48,082 nucleotides of DNA, taken from positions 1-48,082 of the forward strand of contig CAYTOF010000007.1 in the NCBI GenBank assembly GCA_964439435.1, in the 5' to 3' direction. How positions within the stretch are numbered: position 1 is the stretch's first letter; each line of letters starts with the position of its first letter. Shown here in pieces: positions 25,018 through 33,830 of this stretch. Made by a program: the position numbers and the translations under genes. The stretch comes from CAYTOF01 sp964439435 (lineage in GTDB: Bacteria > Bacillota > Clostridia > Oscillospirales > QAMX01). The notes beneath the pieces are model-generated. The model was not told the origin of the DNA and did no database searches. It saw only the letters and a program-made list of their open reading frames with translations.

Positions 25018-26400
25018 ATGAAAAGGATTCCAACCAAAATCTATTTAGAAGAAAGAGATCTGCCCAAATCCTGGTACAACATGAAGGCCGACATGGCCAA
25101 ACAGCACGACCCAATGTTGCATCCGGGAACACTCAAGCCTTGTGTGGAGGAGGATTTGGCCCCTCTTTTCTGCACGGAGCTCATCTCACAGGAGTTTAAC
25201 ACAACAGACAGATTCATCGAAATCCCACAGGGCATTGCTGATTTTTATCACATGTTCAGGCCCTCTCCCCTGATTCGCGCCTATTCCCTTGAAAAACAGC
25301 TGCAGACACCGGCACGCATCTTCTACAAATTCGAGGGCACCAACACTTCGGGTTCTCACAAACTCAACACCGCCGTAGCCCAGGCCTTTTATGCCAAGGA
25401 GCAGGGCATAACAAACCTCTCCACCGAAACGGGCGCAGGGCAATGGGGCACCGCCTTGTCCATGGCCTGCGCATTCTACGGCATGGATCTCACCGTTTTC
25501 ATGGTAAAGGGCTCGTACAACCAAAAGCCCTATCGAAAAATCGTCATGGAGACATACGGTGCACGCGTTGTCCCCTCGCCCTCTGACACCACCAAAGTCG
25601 GCTCCGATATTTTGCTCTCCGCCCCCGAAACCTCCGGTAGCCTTGGCTGTGCCATTTCGGAGGCAGTGGAGTATGCAACCACCCATGACAACTGCCGTTA
25701 TGTGCTGGGTTCCGTTCTGGACCATGTGATTTTGCATCAAACCATCATCGGCTTGGAGGCCAAGACAGCTCTTGAAAAGATCGATGTCTACCCCGACATA
25801 GTCATCGGCTGTGCAGGCGGCGGCTCCAATCTCGGCGGTTTGATTGCCCCCTTTATGGGTGACAAACTCACCGGAAAAGCCAACCCCTATTTCATCGCGG
25901 TGGAACCCGCTTCCTGTCCCACCTTGACACGCGGCAGATATGCCTATGATTTTGGCGACACCGGCAAAATCACACCCCTTATGCGCATGTATACCCTCGG
26001 CAGCGGCTTCATGCCCGCCTCCATTCACGCGGGCGGACTCCGCTATCACGGCATGAGCCCCATATTGTCCAAGCTGTATCACGACGGTCATTTGGACGAA
26101 GCCCGCTCATATGAGCAAACAAAGGTCTTCGGCGCAGCCTCGACTTTCTTGCGCTGTGAAGGCATCCTCCCCGCTCCGGAATCCTCCCATGCGATTCTCG
26201 CCGCCATCGATGAGGCCATCAAGTGCAGAGAAGGCGGATATTCCAAAGACATTTTGTTCAATCTCAGCGGAACGGGATATTTTGACATGGGCGCCTATGC
26301 CAATTACAACGAAGGCATTATGGTTGACTATGTCCCCTCTGACGAGGAACTGGAAAAATACGCCAAAACCCTCCCGATAATTCCGGGGATACAAGAGTAA
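25018..26400 (+). CDS. trpB: Tryptophan synthase beta chain, TrpB2 type
   Basis: 460 residues, longer than the standard beta chain (about 400) and typical of the TrpB2 branch. It is a PLP enzyme joining indole and serine to tryptophan. It carries the N-terminal TrpB2 extension, GRPSPL-like FRPSPLIRAYSLEK (80-93) and the PLP-binding Lys115 in SGSHKLNT. ETGAGQWGTALS follows, and the phosphate-binding glycine loop is GCAGGGSNLGG. AGGAGG lies 5 bases before the ATG. There is no trpA next to it and the T-box controls this gene alone. TrpB2 proteins often work without TrpA or on indole taken up or salvaged, which fits the isolated position. Confidence 0.95.
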   Translation: MKRIPTKIYLEERDLPKSWYNMKADMAKQHDPMLHPGTLKPCVEEDLAPLFCTELISQEFNTTDRFIEIPQGIADFYHMFRPSPLIRAYSLEKQLQTPARIFYKFEGTNTSGSHKLNTAVAQAFYAKEQGITNLSTETGAGQWGTALSMACAFYGMDLTVFMVKGSYNQKPYRKIVMETYGARVVPSPSDTTKVGSDILLSAPETSGSLGCAISEAVEYATTHDNCRYVLGSVLDHVILHQTIIGLEAKTALEKIDVYPDIVIGCAGGGSNLGGLIAPFMGDKLTGKANPYFIAVEPASCPTLTRGRYAYDFGDTGKITPLMRMYTLGSGFMPASIHAGGLRYHGMSPILSKLYHDGHLDEARSYEQTKVFGAASTFLRCEGILPAPESSHAILAAIDEAIKCREGGYSKDILFNLSGTGYFDMGAYANYNEGIMVDYVPSDEELEKYAKTLPIIPGIQE

Positions 26401-26412
26401 ATTCCAACCAAA

Positions 26413-26450
26413 AATCGGCCCGGTTCAAAATATATTGAACCGGGCCGATT
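26413..26450. terminator. Bidirectional terminator-like hairpin
   Basis: A perfect 16-base inverted repeat (26413-26428 and 26435-26450, AATCGGCCCGG core) with a 6-base loop lies between convergent trpB and mntP. The T-tract is better on the minus-strand side (ATTTTTGG). Confidence 0.88.
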
Positions 26451-26459
26451 GGTATGTAT

Positions 26460-27035
26460 TTACAGGGCTAAAATGCCCACATGTTCAAAGAGGATTTTGA
26501 AGCCAAGCACAACCAAAACAGAGCCGCCGACTATCTCAGCTTTTTGCTTTATTTTTGTGCCGAGGGAGCAACCGATTATGACTCCGATATATGAAATTGC
26601 AAATGTCGTCAGCCCGATGACTGAGGCAGCTCTCAGTATCCCAACACCCAACAGTGCAAAACCAAGTCCCGCTGCCAAGGCATCTATGCTTGTCGCCACA
26701 GAAAGGGCCAAAAGCTCCTTTATGTTCAGTTCCCTTGCGCAGCACGCCGCCGCCTTTTTCCCCGCTCTCAACGCTTCGTATATCATTTTGCCACCTATAA
26801 AGCCCAGCAGCAAAAAGGCAATCCAGTGGTCGATGTGTTTTATATAATTTTCAAATCTAGAGCCCACCAACCACCCCAGAATGGGCATCAGCATTTGAAA
26901 CCCACCGAAAAACAAGGCAATGAGCAGTGCCTGCTTATAGTCTTTCTTCTTTGCGTTGAGACCTTTGCAAACTGCAACAGAAAAAGCATCCATCGAGAGA
27001 CCGATTCCTATCAGAAATACCTCTATTTGACTCAT
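26460..27035 (-). CDS. mntP: Manganese efflux pump MntP
   Basis: 191 residues, the usual length, with six predicted membrane helices. MntP exports Mn(II) and protects against manganese excess. The two repeated acidic motifs are visible as GLSMDAFSVAVCKGL near the N-terminus and ATSIDALAAGLGFALLG in the second half; their Asp residues are those needed for transport. It is monocistronic, with its own promoter (27164-27192) and a leader of roughly 120 bases with two hairpins. I see no consensus manganese (yybP-ykoY) riboswitch in that leader. It neighbours feoAB, so this is a divalent-metal region. Confidence 0.96.
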   Translation of the reverse strand: MSQIEVFLIGIGLSMDAFSVAVCKGLNAKKKDYKQALLIALFFGGFQMLMPILGWLVGSRFENYIKHIDHWIAFLLLGFIGGKMIYEALRAGKKAAACCARELNIKELLALSVATSIDALAAGLGFALLGVGILRAASVIGLTTFAISYIGVIIGCSLGTKIKQKAEIVGGSVLVVLGFKILFEHVGILAL

Positions 27036-27061
27036 CTTCCCATACCTTTTATCGCATTAGT

Positions 27062-27100
27062 CTGTGTAAAAAAGACACAGGTGCAGGGTCTTGACCGCAC
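27062..27100 (-). promoter_or_regulatory. Tandem hairpins in the mntP leader
   Basis: On the minus strand GTGC-GGTC pairs with GACC-CT-GCAC (27081-27100), followed at once by CTGTGT/ACACAG (27062-27080). They lie about 30-65 bases before the mntP start. Neither has a proper T-tract; function unknown. Confidence 0.4.
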
Positions 27101-27163
27101 TTGAGCCTTTTCTATCGCTTATTGAATGTTTGCGGCAATATGTAGCATCGGATAATCGCCGTA

Positions 27164-27192
27164 ATTTTATCATGCTAAATAAATATTGTCAA
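27164..27192 (-). promoter_or_regulatory. Promoter of mntP
   Basis: On the minus strand TTGACA (27192-27187) and TAAAAT (27169-27164) are separated by 17 bases. Confidence 0.82.
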
Positions 27193-27202
27193 TTTTCATG
27201 AC

Positions 27203-29212
27203 TTAAACGAATATGGAACCCACTAAAAACACAATATATGACACAATCCAGGCAACACCCGTCTGCATGACCACAACACCAATTGCTTTTAAGCTACCGC
27301 CGAGTTCTCTTCGAACTGCACTGACAGCTGCAGCACAAGGTGTATAGAGCAGGGTAAACACCAAAAACACGTATGCTGTCAAGGGTGTGAATATGCCGGC
27401 AAGGGCTGCTGTGAGCCCTGCGGCTCCGGCTCCGGTCAACACGGCAAAGGTGCTGATAATGGCCTCCTTGGCGGCAAAACCCGTCAACAATGCCGTCGAT
27501 GCACGCCAGTCTCCAAGACCCAGAGGTTTAAAAATAGGGGCCATGAATCGGCCAATCATAGCCAAAATGCTCTTTGTGTCGTCGGTGACGGGGTTGAATC
27601 TTATGTCAAAGCTCTGCAAAAGCCAGATCACAATTGTGGCGAGGAAAATAATCGTAAACGCTCTGGTTATAAAGTCTTTTGTTCTCTCCCAGAGCAGTAA
27701 AACCACAGATTTCGGAGAAGGTAGCCTGTAGTTTGGCAGTTCTAAAATAAAAGGCATGGGGTTTCCGCGGAAGGCTGTTTTCTTGAGGGCAAGACTGCTG
27801 ATAACACCAATCAATATTCCAAGTAAATAAAGAGACATCATGACCAAGGCGCGGTGCTTTGGGAAAAAGGCCATGGTAAAAACACCATAAATGGGCAACT
27901 TTGCGCTGCAGCTCATAAAGGGAGTGAGCAGTATTGTCATCACCCTGTCGCGCTCGCTTGAAAGAGTCCTTGTCGCCATTATGGCCGGAACGGTGCAGCC
28001 AAAACCGAGCAGCATGGGCACTATACTCCTGCCGGAGAGGCCAACTTTGCGCAAAAGCTTGTCCATGACAAAGGCAACCCGTGCCATATACCCTGTGTCT
28101 TCCAATATGGACAGCAAGAAAAACAGGATTATGATTGTCGGCACAAAGGATATGACCTCTCCCACACCGGCAAAGATACCGTCAACAATCAAGGCACGCA
28201 AAATATTGTTTACATTCGCCGCTTCGAGAGCTCCTCCAACAGCACTCCCGAGGGCATTTATAGAATCGGCAAACAGGTCTGAAAGAAAGCTCCCTATCAA
28301 CCCAAAGGTCAACCAAAACACCAGGCCCATAATGGCAAAAAAGATTGGAATGGCCAAATACTTGTTGGTTAAAACCTTGTCTATCTTGATGCTTCTCTTA
28401 TGTTGTCGGCTTTCCTTTGGCTTTATCACCGTATCCGCGCAGAGCCTTTCAATAAAGCTGTAGCGCATATCAGCAATGGCCGCCTTTCTGTCGGTAAGTG
28501 TTTCTCCCTCCATGTGCACTATGCACTCCTCGATCATGTGCAATTCATGCTCATCCAGCTCAAGGGCTTCTTCCATCGGTTTGTCATTTTCTATCAGTTT
28601 TGTCGCCGCAAATTTAGCCGGTATGCCTATCTTATCGGCATGGTCCTCCACCAAGTGGGTGGTTGCGTGGATTGCTCTGTGGACAGCTCCCCCACANNNN
28701 NNNNNNTCCTGCCTTTGGGGTGCTTGTTTCGTCTTTGCTACGCGGAGCGCTACATCAATCAGCTCATTTATGCCCTCAGCTTTGACAGCGGATATGGGCA
28801 CAACGGGCACGCCAAGCTCACGGGACATCTCCTCTGTCTTGATTGTGCCTCCGTTGGAGCGCACCTCATCCATCATATTCAGCGCAATCACCATGGGTAT
28901 GCCAAGGCCTATGAGCTGCAAACTCAAATAGAGATTGCGTTCGATGTTCATCGCATCCACTATGTTTATAATGGCATCGGGTTTGTTTTTAGTTATATAA
29001 TCGCGTGAGATGATCTCTTCGTTTGAATAGGGGGATAGAGAATATATGCCGGGCAGGTCAACTAAAATGACCTCTTTTTGAAATTTCACCGCACCTTCTT
29101 TTCTCTCAACAGTAACCCCCGGGAAATTACCCACGCGCTGATTTGCACCTGTCAATTGATTGAAAAGGGTTGTTTTGCCGCTGTTTTGGTTGCCAACCAG
29201 TGCAAAGGTCAT
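27203..29212 (-). CDS. feoB: Ferrous iron transport protein B
   Basis: 669 residues including the assembly gap. FeoB is the membrane Fe(II) permease with a GTP-binding domain. The G domain shows G1 GNQNSGKT (7-14), G3 DLPG and G4 NMMD, followed by the helical spacer domain in which the gap falls. The membrane part has the two Gate motifs, including the Cys in LLGFGCTVPAIMATRT and in LLTPFMSCSAKLPIY, and ends in several helices. Its start overlaps the feoA stop by 4 bases (ATGA), so the two are translationally coupled. No feoC is seen. Confidence 0.97.
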   Translation of the reverse strand: MTFALVGNQNSGKTTLFNQLTGANQRVGNFPGVTVERKEGAVKFQKEVILVDLPGIYSLSPYSNEEIISRDYITKNKPDAIINIVDAMNIERNLYLSLQLIGLGIPMVIALNMMDEVRSNGGTIKTEEMSRELGVPVVPISAVKAEGINELIDVALRVAKTKQAPQRQXXXXCGGAVHRAIHATTHLVEDHADKIGIPAKFAATKLIENDKPMEEALELDEHELHMIEECIVHMEGETLTDRKAAIADMRYSFIERLCADTVIKPKESRQHKRSIKIDKVLTNKYLAIPIFFAIMGLVFWLTFGLIGSFLSDLFADSINALGSAVGGALEAANVNNILRALIVDGIFAGVGEVISFVPTIIILFFLLSILEDTGYMARVAFVMDKLLRKVGLSGRSIVPMLLGFGCTVPAIMATRTLSSERDRVMTILLTPFMSCSAKLPIYGVFTMAFFPKHRALVMMSLYLLGILIGVISSLALKKTAFRGNPMPFILELPNYRLPSPKSVVLLLWERTKDFITRAFTIIFLATIVIWLLQSFDIRFNPVTDDTKSILAMIGRFMAPIFKPLGLGDWRASTALLTGFAAKEAIISTFAVLTGAGAAGLTAALAGIFTPLTAYVFLVFTLLYTPCAAAVSAVRRELGGSLKAIGVVVMQTGVAWIVSYIVFLVGSIFV
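28697..28706. other. Assembly gap (10 N) inside feoB
   Basis: Ten N's interrupt feoB just after the G domain. The same frame continues on both sides if ten is the true size. Confidence 0.99.
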
Positions 29213-29442
29213 TTCTCCTCAACCTCCTCCACATGAATGTGCTGTGCATCCTGCAGACGAAGCGTCAGTTCATATCCCCGCAAAGTCAGCTCTATGGGGT
29301 CGCCCATGGGAGCCGTTTTGCGTATCATAATTTCAGTTCTTGGGGTGAGTCCCATATCAAGAAGACGGTCGCGCAGAGCACCCTCGCCTTTAACATTTAC
29401 AATCCGGGCTTTTACTCCGGTTTTAAGTCTGTCAAGTGTCAT
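29209..29442 (-). CDS. feoA: Ferrous iron transport protein A
   Basis: 77 residues, a single SH3-like FeoA domain. It carries the family signature LLDMGLTPRTEI followed by APMGDPIELTLRGYELTLR. It is cytoplasmic and thought to act on the FeoB G domain. First gene of feoAB, with a good promoter and a leader hairpin about 30-50 bases upstream of the start. Confidence 0.96.
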   Translation of the reverse strand: MTLDRLKTGVKARIVNVKGEGALRDRLLDMGLTPRTEIMIRKTAPMGDPIELTLRGYELTLRLQDAQHIHVEEVEEK

Positions 29443-29471
29443 AATGTACCCTCACTCTATATATAATACAT

Positions 29472-29492
29472 GCGCACCGCCAAAGGGTGCGC
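29472..29492 (-). promoter_or_regulatory. Hairpin in the feoAB leader
   Basis: GCGCACC and GGTGCGC (29472-29478 and 29486-29492) are exact reverse complements around a 7-base loop, between the promoter and the feoA start. It could affect RNA stability or bind a regulator. Confidence 0.45.
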
Positions 29493-29521
29493 GTTGAGTT
29501 AGCCACGGCTATCTTTACAAC

Positions 29522-29550
29522 AGTATAACAGAATTGACGCCATATTTCAA
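29522..29550 (-). promoter_or_regulatory. Promoter of feoAB
   Basis: On the minus strand TTGAAA (29550-29545) and TATACT (29527-29522) are separated by 17 bases. No convincing Fur or DtxR box was recognised. Confidence 0.75.
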
Positions 29551-29584
29551 GCGTTTTTTCCCATTTGAAACAGATTATTTATCA

Positions 29585-29617
29585 TGTCAAAAAGGTACGT
29601 ATTTCTCCTTTTTGGCA
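29585..29617. repeat. Inverted repeat between feoA and punA
   Basis: TGTCAAAAAGG (29585-29595) can pair with CCTTTTTGGCA (29607-29617) over 11 bases with one G-T. It lies between two divergent promoters, so it may be an operator or an insulating hairpin. Confidence 0.4.
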
Positions 29618-29646
29618 ATGCATCTCGATCTCTCTGCGCGTATCGC

Positions 29647-29676
29647 TTGACAATTCTTTTGCCGGTCAGATATACT
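29647..29676 (+). promoter_or_regulatory. Promoter of punA
   Basis: TTGACA at 29647-29652 and TATACT at 29671-29676, spacer 18 bases. Confidence 0.78.
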
Positions 29677-29747
29677 ATTTGAAAAGCAGCAAATCTTCAA
29701 AAGCAACACCCGGCTTTTGGCTAGTTTGAGCAGAATAGGAGTGTATT

Positions 29748-30575
29748 ATGGAAAACACACATGAGAAATTACAACGCGCCTTGAAATGCATAAAGGATGC
29801 CGTAAAATTTAAACCCCATGTCGCCATTGTTCTGGGTTCCGGGCTTGGTTCTTTTGCCGAAAGCATTGAAATCACGCAGACTTTGGATTATTCCGACATA
29901 GAGGGCTTTCCCATCTCCACGGTTTCGGGGCATCGTGGAAGATTTGTCTTTGGCTATATCGATAAAATACCCGTCGCCATCATGCAGGGGCGCGTGCATT
30001 TTTACGAGGGCTATCCTATGGAGGATGTAGTCCTACCCATCCGTTTGCTGGGTCTTTTAGGTGCCAAGATACTGTTTCTGACAAATGCCGCGGGTGGGAT
30101 CAATAAAAGTTTCAAACCCGGTGATTTGATGATTATTCGAGATCACATCTCCTCTTTTGTGCCCTCTCCCTTAAAGGGGCCAAACCTCGATGAGCTCGGT
30201 GTCCGCTTTCCCGACATGAGCGAGGTTTACAGCACTGCGCTGAGAAAAAAACTTCAAAAAGCCGGAGAAAACACCGGTATACCGCTGAGCCAAGGTGTAT
30301 ACCTGCAACTTTCCGGACCCAACTTTGAAACGCCTGCGGAAATCAAAATGTGTGCCCTGCTGGGTGCGGATGCTGTGGGCATGAGCACCGCTGCCGAAGC
30401 CATGACCGGGCGGCACATGGGTATGGAGGTGTGCGCAGTGAGCTGCATTTCCAATTTGGCCGCAGGTCTCTCATCAACGCCGCTCTCCCATGAAGAGGTG
30501 TCAGAAACCGCACAGAAAATCGAGCATCAGTTCAAGGCACTGTTAAAAGAAGCCATCGGCTTGTTTTTTTCTTAG
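29748..30575 (+). CDS. punA: Purine nucleoside phosphorylase
   Basis: 275 residues, the trimeric low-molecular-mass class specific for guanosine and inosine. It splits purine nucleosides with phosphate in salvage. Motifs are the phosphate site GSGLGSFAE, VSGHRGRFVFG, MQGRVHFYEGYPM, TNAAGGIN, LSGPNFETPAE and GMSTAAEAMTGRHMG. AGGAG lies 6 bases before the ATG. It is transcribed alone from its own promoter and ends before a 26-base hairpin. The other nucleoside-like gene in the window (a DeoC homologue at 38774) is too altered to form a nucleoside pathway with it. Confidence 0.96.
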   Translation: MENTHEKLQRALKCIKDAVKFKPHVAIVLGSGLGSFAESIEITQTLDYSDIEGFPISTVSGHRGRFVFGYIDKIPVAIMQGRVHFYEGYPMEDVVLPIRLLGLLGAKILFLTNAAGGINKSFKPGDLMIIRDHISSFVPSPLKGPNLDELGVRFPDMSEVYSTALRKKLQKAGENTGIPLSQGVYLQLSGPNFETPAEIKMCALLGADAVGMSTAAEAMTGRHMGMEVCAVSCISNLAAGLSSTPLSHEEVSETAQKIEHQFKALLKEAIGLFFS

Positions 30576-30591
30576 AAACAATTCAATCAAA

Positions 30592-30646
30592 GACACACAT
30601 AACAACCGCCCTTCGACTGTGTCGAAGGGCGGTTGTTATGTGTGTC
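30592..30646. terminator. Perfect 26-bp inverted repeat between convergent genes
   Basis: Arms 30592-30617 and 30621-30646 are exact reverse complements with a 3-base loop; the core is CCGCCCTTCGAC/GTCGAAGGGCGG. Its place between convergent punA and the DUF4340 gene suggests a bidirectional terminator, although no clear T-tract follows on either side. Confidence 0.75.
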
Positions 30647-30655
30647 AATAAATCA

Positions 30656-32173
30656 TCAACGCGGTATCGCGCCGCCTGATTTTATTATTTCAATATTGTC
30701 TTGAGTTTTCCTCAGTGTCACTATGTTCACCGTGAAACCCGGGTTGGAAATATCGGGATTGTCACCGAAAAACACCGCATATTGACGGCTTGTGACCTTG
30801 TAAAAACTCACTGTCTCGGAAAACCCGCTCTTGTAAGTTATTTTATAGCGATAGGCAGGTGTTTTCTCTTCGAGCTTGTCGGCCATCACATCATCATAGC
30901 TTGCGCTTATGATGCTCTGATAAAGCCGCCTGCCATTGTCCTCCGACATGACCTCTCCGTCCAGTGTTGCCGTGAAAGTACCGGTTTTGGCTGTTGCATC
31001 TGTGGTGTCATCCACAAAGAATTTGTATTCACCACTCGGTGTCTTGATGTCAATGGTGTTGACTTTTTTGATATCATGCAGCCAGACAAGGGTGGCCCGC
31101 ACGCTGAGGGGCGTATGATCTAAAAATGTGGCTTCACCATATACCATGAAGATGCTATCAACATCGTTGACCATCATGTAATAAGCGCCCCCCGCTGTGT
31201 TTCCGCTCGGCACTCCGATTTTATACGTGACAGTGAGGTCTTTCAGTTCGATGGTGACACTGCCGGGTTTATCGAGGCCGTATTTTGCCAGATCGTCCTT
31301 TGTCGGGTTGTTCATGACGACTTCCACAGCATTTGCCGTGGAGATCAGATCAAGCAATCCCTCTCCAAAGGCAGAGTCATTGATATAGGCATCATAGGGC
31401 TCAATCATTTTGAAAGTCGTGTAGATAATCTCGCCCTCTTTGTCGCTTTCAAAACTCTCATTTCTGCGCCCTTTTATGATGTCACCGTATTTGTTTTCCA
31501 GCGTAACGGTTTTCACAGCATCATAATATGTCCCAAGGCCCGGAAATACATTTAATGAGCGATAACGCAGTGAACCGCGCAGATAGGTGTTGGCATCAAA
31601 AGTGCTTATGAGATAGACCTCCGGTCTATCGTCCCATTTGGCATAGAAGCCTCCGCCACCGGAAACAATTTTGTTTTCCGCACCGATGAGCAAAGTCAAC
31701 TTGTCGTAGTCCTTGCCGTCTGCGGGTGAAATGATAACTCTGACCGCATGTTCATCGTCGAGCCTGTATTGCTCAAGGTCTGTTTCGTTTTCCGAGACAA
31801 CTTCCTTTATCTCAAGATCCAAGAAACGGGTGAAGGCATCTTTAAGGAGTTCTTGGTCAAAATGGAACATGTCCTCTTTGCCGTCGTCATAGAAATACAA
31901 CAGCGATTCGCTCTCTTCCGAGGCAACCCTTATGACAAAGTATTCGTATCCCTCTTGTAAGTCCGCCGGGTAGGACACCGCCACTATGGACATGTCCTCC
32001 GCCGTGCCCACTTTTGCGGGTTCGCCGCTCTTGCTGCGTTGAGCAATCATGGACAACCCATCCGGTGTTGCGGGGGGTGGGTCAGGTAACAGCGCATTTA
32101 ATATAAAATACGCAGCTACTACGACAATGAGCACGATAAATGCAAATATGACAATTTTTAACTGTTTTTTCAT
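30656..32173 (-). CDS. DUF4340 domain protein, membrane-anchored
   Basis: 505 residues from the ATG at 32173, whose bases overlap the gldG-like stop (TGATG); AGGAGG lies 11 bases before it inside that gene. One N-terminal membrane helix (about residues 5-25, IVIFAFIVLIVVVAAYFI) anchors a large outside domain made of repeated beta-rich DUF4340-type units. It contains the typical DLAKYGLDKPGSVTIELKD stretch and repeats of the FxVDDTT and YKIGVPSG kind. DUF4340 proteins regularly follow GldG-type ABC genes; their function is unknown. Last gene of the four-gene exporter operon. Confidence 0.87.
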   Translation of the reverse strand: MKKQLKIVIFAFIVLIVVVAAYFILNALLPDPPPATPDGLSMIAQRSKSGEPAKVGTAEDMSIVAVSYPADLQEGYEYFVIRVASEESESLLYFYDDGKEDMFHFDQELLKDAFTRFLDLEIKEVVSENETDLEQYRLDDEHAVRVIISPADGKDYDKLTLLIGAENKIVSGGGGFYAKWDDRPEVYLISTFDANTYLRGSLRYRSLNVFPGLGTYYDAVKTVTLENKYGDIIKGRRNESFESDKEGEIIYTTFKMIEPYDAYINDSAFGEGLLDLISTANAVEVVMNNPTKDDLAKYGLDKPGSVTIELKDLTVTYKIGVPSGNTAGGAYYMMVNDVDSIFMVYGEATFLDHTPLSVRATLVWLHDIKKVNTIDIKTPSGEYKFFVDDTTDATAKTGTFTATLDGEVMSEDNGRRLYQSIISASYDDVMADKLEEKTPAYRYKITYKSGFSETVSFYKVTSRQYAVFFGDNPDISNPGFTVNIVTLRKTQDNIEIIKSGGAIPR

Positions 32174-33813
32174 CAGCGATTTTTCCTCCTGCGCCACATA
32201 ACAAGCCCGCTTATCAGAATCAACACAGGCACTAAGGTGAGCAAAAACAGTGTGATCGAGAGGGAATTGCCAATTATTTTAAGCTCCGGATCGGTAAACT
32301 TTCTGGAGGGAATGCTTGCTGTCAGGTTTTCTTTGTTAAACTGGGCAAACACATTGACAGTAAAGCGAAGGTTTCCATAGCTTTCCGTATTTAGGAACTC
32401 CTCCAAGAAGATATATGGGGACGATAGGAACAGGATGTTCGACTCCACATGCTCGTTGTTTACAATGCTTGAATATGTCGAAAGCACCGCTGTGGCAAAC
32501 GGGCCTCTTTTGTCGCCCTCTTCCTGTTCATAAGAATCGATTTGTTCGCCTGTTCCCGTCTTTATAGCTTTGGAATAGGCCTCGTTCGATGTCCCGAGCA
32601 GCGGCACCACTGTTGTCAGCCCTTTTTCCGCCCATAAAACCCTCATTTCACGGGAAAAAGGCATAATGACATATTGGCTGGTGCCAAGTCCTTCGACATA
32701 AGCCTCCACAGCACCACTCGAGGGCACCGTGACTATTGCCTTGTAATCCCCGAGCACTCTGTATTTTGCGTCGAGCACGAGGGAGTTTTCAAATTCGATG
32801 CCCCATTCCTTGAACAGCAGCTCCAAATTGACAAGCCTTTCGACTTCGCCCCCGTGCATAAATATCAGGTTGTTGAACTTTGCAAGATAGCGCTCAAGTT
32901 TTAATATCTCATTCTCCGCATAGTCAATACCGGGACAAGACATGATCAAAAGCGTCACATCGTCCGGTATGTCGTCGGTGTTGAGATTGAGCATGACCAC
33001 TTCAAAGTTTGTCTCCTGCAAAAGCACCTGCAATCTGCCCAGATGCAGCTCTTGGTGCCCGTAAAGCAGACCTACTTTGACGGGATTTTCCGTCATAATA
33101 TTGAGTATGTTCGAGGAGATACGGCGTTCAATGGTTGTGCCCACCGCATTCTGCCTTGAATTGTCGTACCAATAGAAGATGTCGGCGTTTTTAACAGCTC
33201 TAAACTCTTCTCCCATTTCGATGACAATATCACCTTCGGATATGGTGAGGTCGCCCTTGTATTTGTTGGCAAATGTCGGATTGCGTAGCGGGTCTATGTA
33301 GTTGATGTCGACAAGCCCTCCCGTGTACACGCGGTACTTGTCCATTGTCTCCGCCATTTCGTTTCCAAATTTCTGTGCTCGGAACTTGGCTTCCGTCATA
33401 AACACATTGACATAGATATTGTCCTTAACTCTGTCAAGAACTTCCTTGGTACCATCGCTGATTTCGAAGCGCTTTTCCTTTGTCATGTCAAACTTAATGC
33501 CGTATTTGTCGGTAACCAAGCCCGTCAAGACATTGAGCAAGATCACAACCGTGATTACAATAGCGGTGAAGATTGTAGCCAAGGTGCCGTATTTGTATCT
33601 TTGTTTGCGCAATTTAAAGTTGTATGCGCGTATTTTGCTCATCAGCCCCTCTATCTGCACTTTCTTTTCGGGAGCAGAGGTGCTCTTTTGGGGAGGGTTG
33701 CCGGTTTTGCCAGTCCTTGGCGCTGTGTTTTGCCTGCTTTTTGCTCCGGTGGCGTCGGTCTTTTTCCCGGCTTGCCGCTGGTTCTTAGGGCTTTTCGTAT
33801 TCTTCTCACTCAT
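32173..33813 (-). CDS. GldG-family ABC transporter auxiliary protein
   Basis: 546 residues. A basic, Pro/Ser/Thr-rich cytoplasmic tail (1-70) precedes a membrane helix at about 76-99. The GldG-like extracytoplasmic domain follows: KRFEISDGTKEVLDRVKDNIYVNVF, then a second alpha/beta part with PVKVGLLYGHQE, LLIMSCPG and EILKLERYLAKFNNLIFMHGG. A C-terminal helix (about 515-539) ends in RRRKNR. GldG pairs with the permease GldF and the ATPase GldA in Bacteroidetes gliding; homologues in Firmicutes lie in the same gene order without gliding. AAAGGAG precedes the ATG, 17 bases after the permease stop. Confidence 0.85.
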   Translation of the reverse strand: MSEKNTKSPKNQRQAGKKTDATGAKSRQNTAPRTGKTGNPPQKSTSAPEKKVQIEGLMSKIRAYNFKLRKQRYKYGTLATIFTAIVITVVILLNVLTGLVTDKYGIKFDMTKEKRFEISDGTKEVLDRVKDNIYVNVFMTEAKFRAQKFGNEMAETMDKYRVYTGGLVDINYIDPLRNPTFANKYKGDLTISEGDIVIEMGEEFRAVKNADIFYWYDNSRQNAVGTTIERRISSNILNIMTENPVKVGLLYGHQELHLGRLQVLLQETNFEVVMLNLNTDDIPDDVTLLIMSCPGIDYAENEILKLERYLAKFNNLIFMHGGEVERLVNLELLFKEWGIEFENSLVLDAKYRVLGDYKAIVTVPSSGAVEAYVEGLGTSQYVIMPFSREMRVLWAEKGLTTVVPLLGTSNEAYSKAIKTGTGEQIDSYEQEEGDKRGPFATAVLSTYSSIVNNEHVESNILFLSSPYIFLEEFLNTESYGNLRFTVNVFAQFNKENLTASIPSRKFTDPELKIIGNSLSITLFLLTLVPVLILISGLVMWRRRKNR

Positions 33814-33830
33814 TGTTTTTCTCCTTTCGC

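Noticed and set aside
27036..27163. Manganese (yybP-ykoY) riboswitch before mntP
   Set aside because: Expected for this gene, but the conserved GGGGAGUA-type loop is not present; only two ordinary hairpins are seen.
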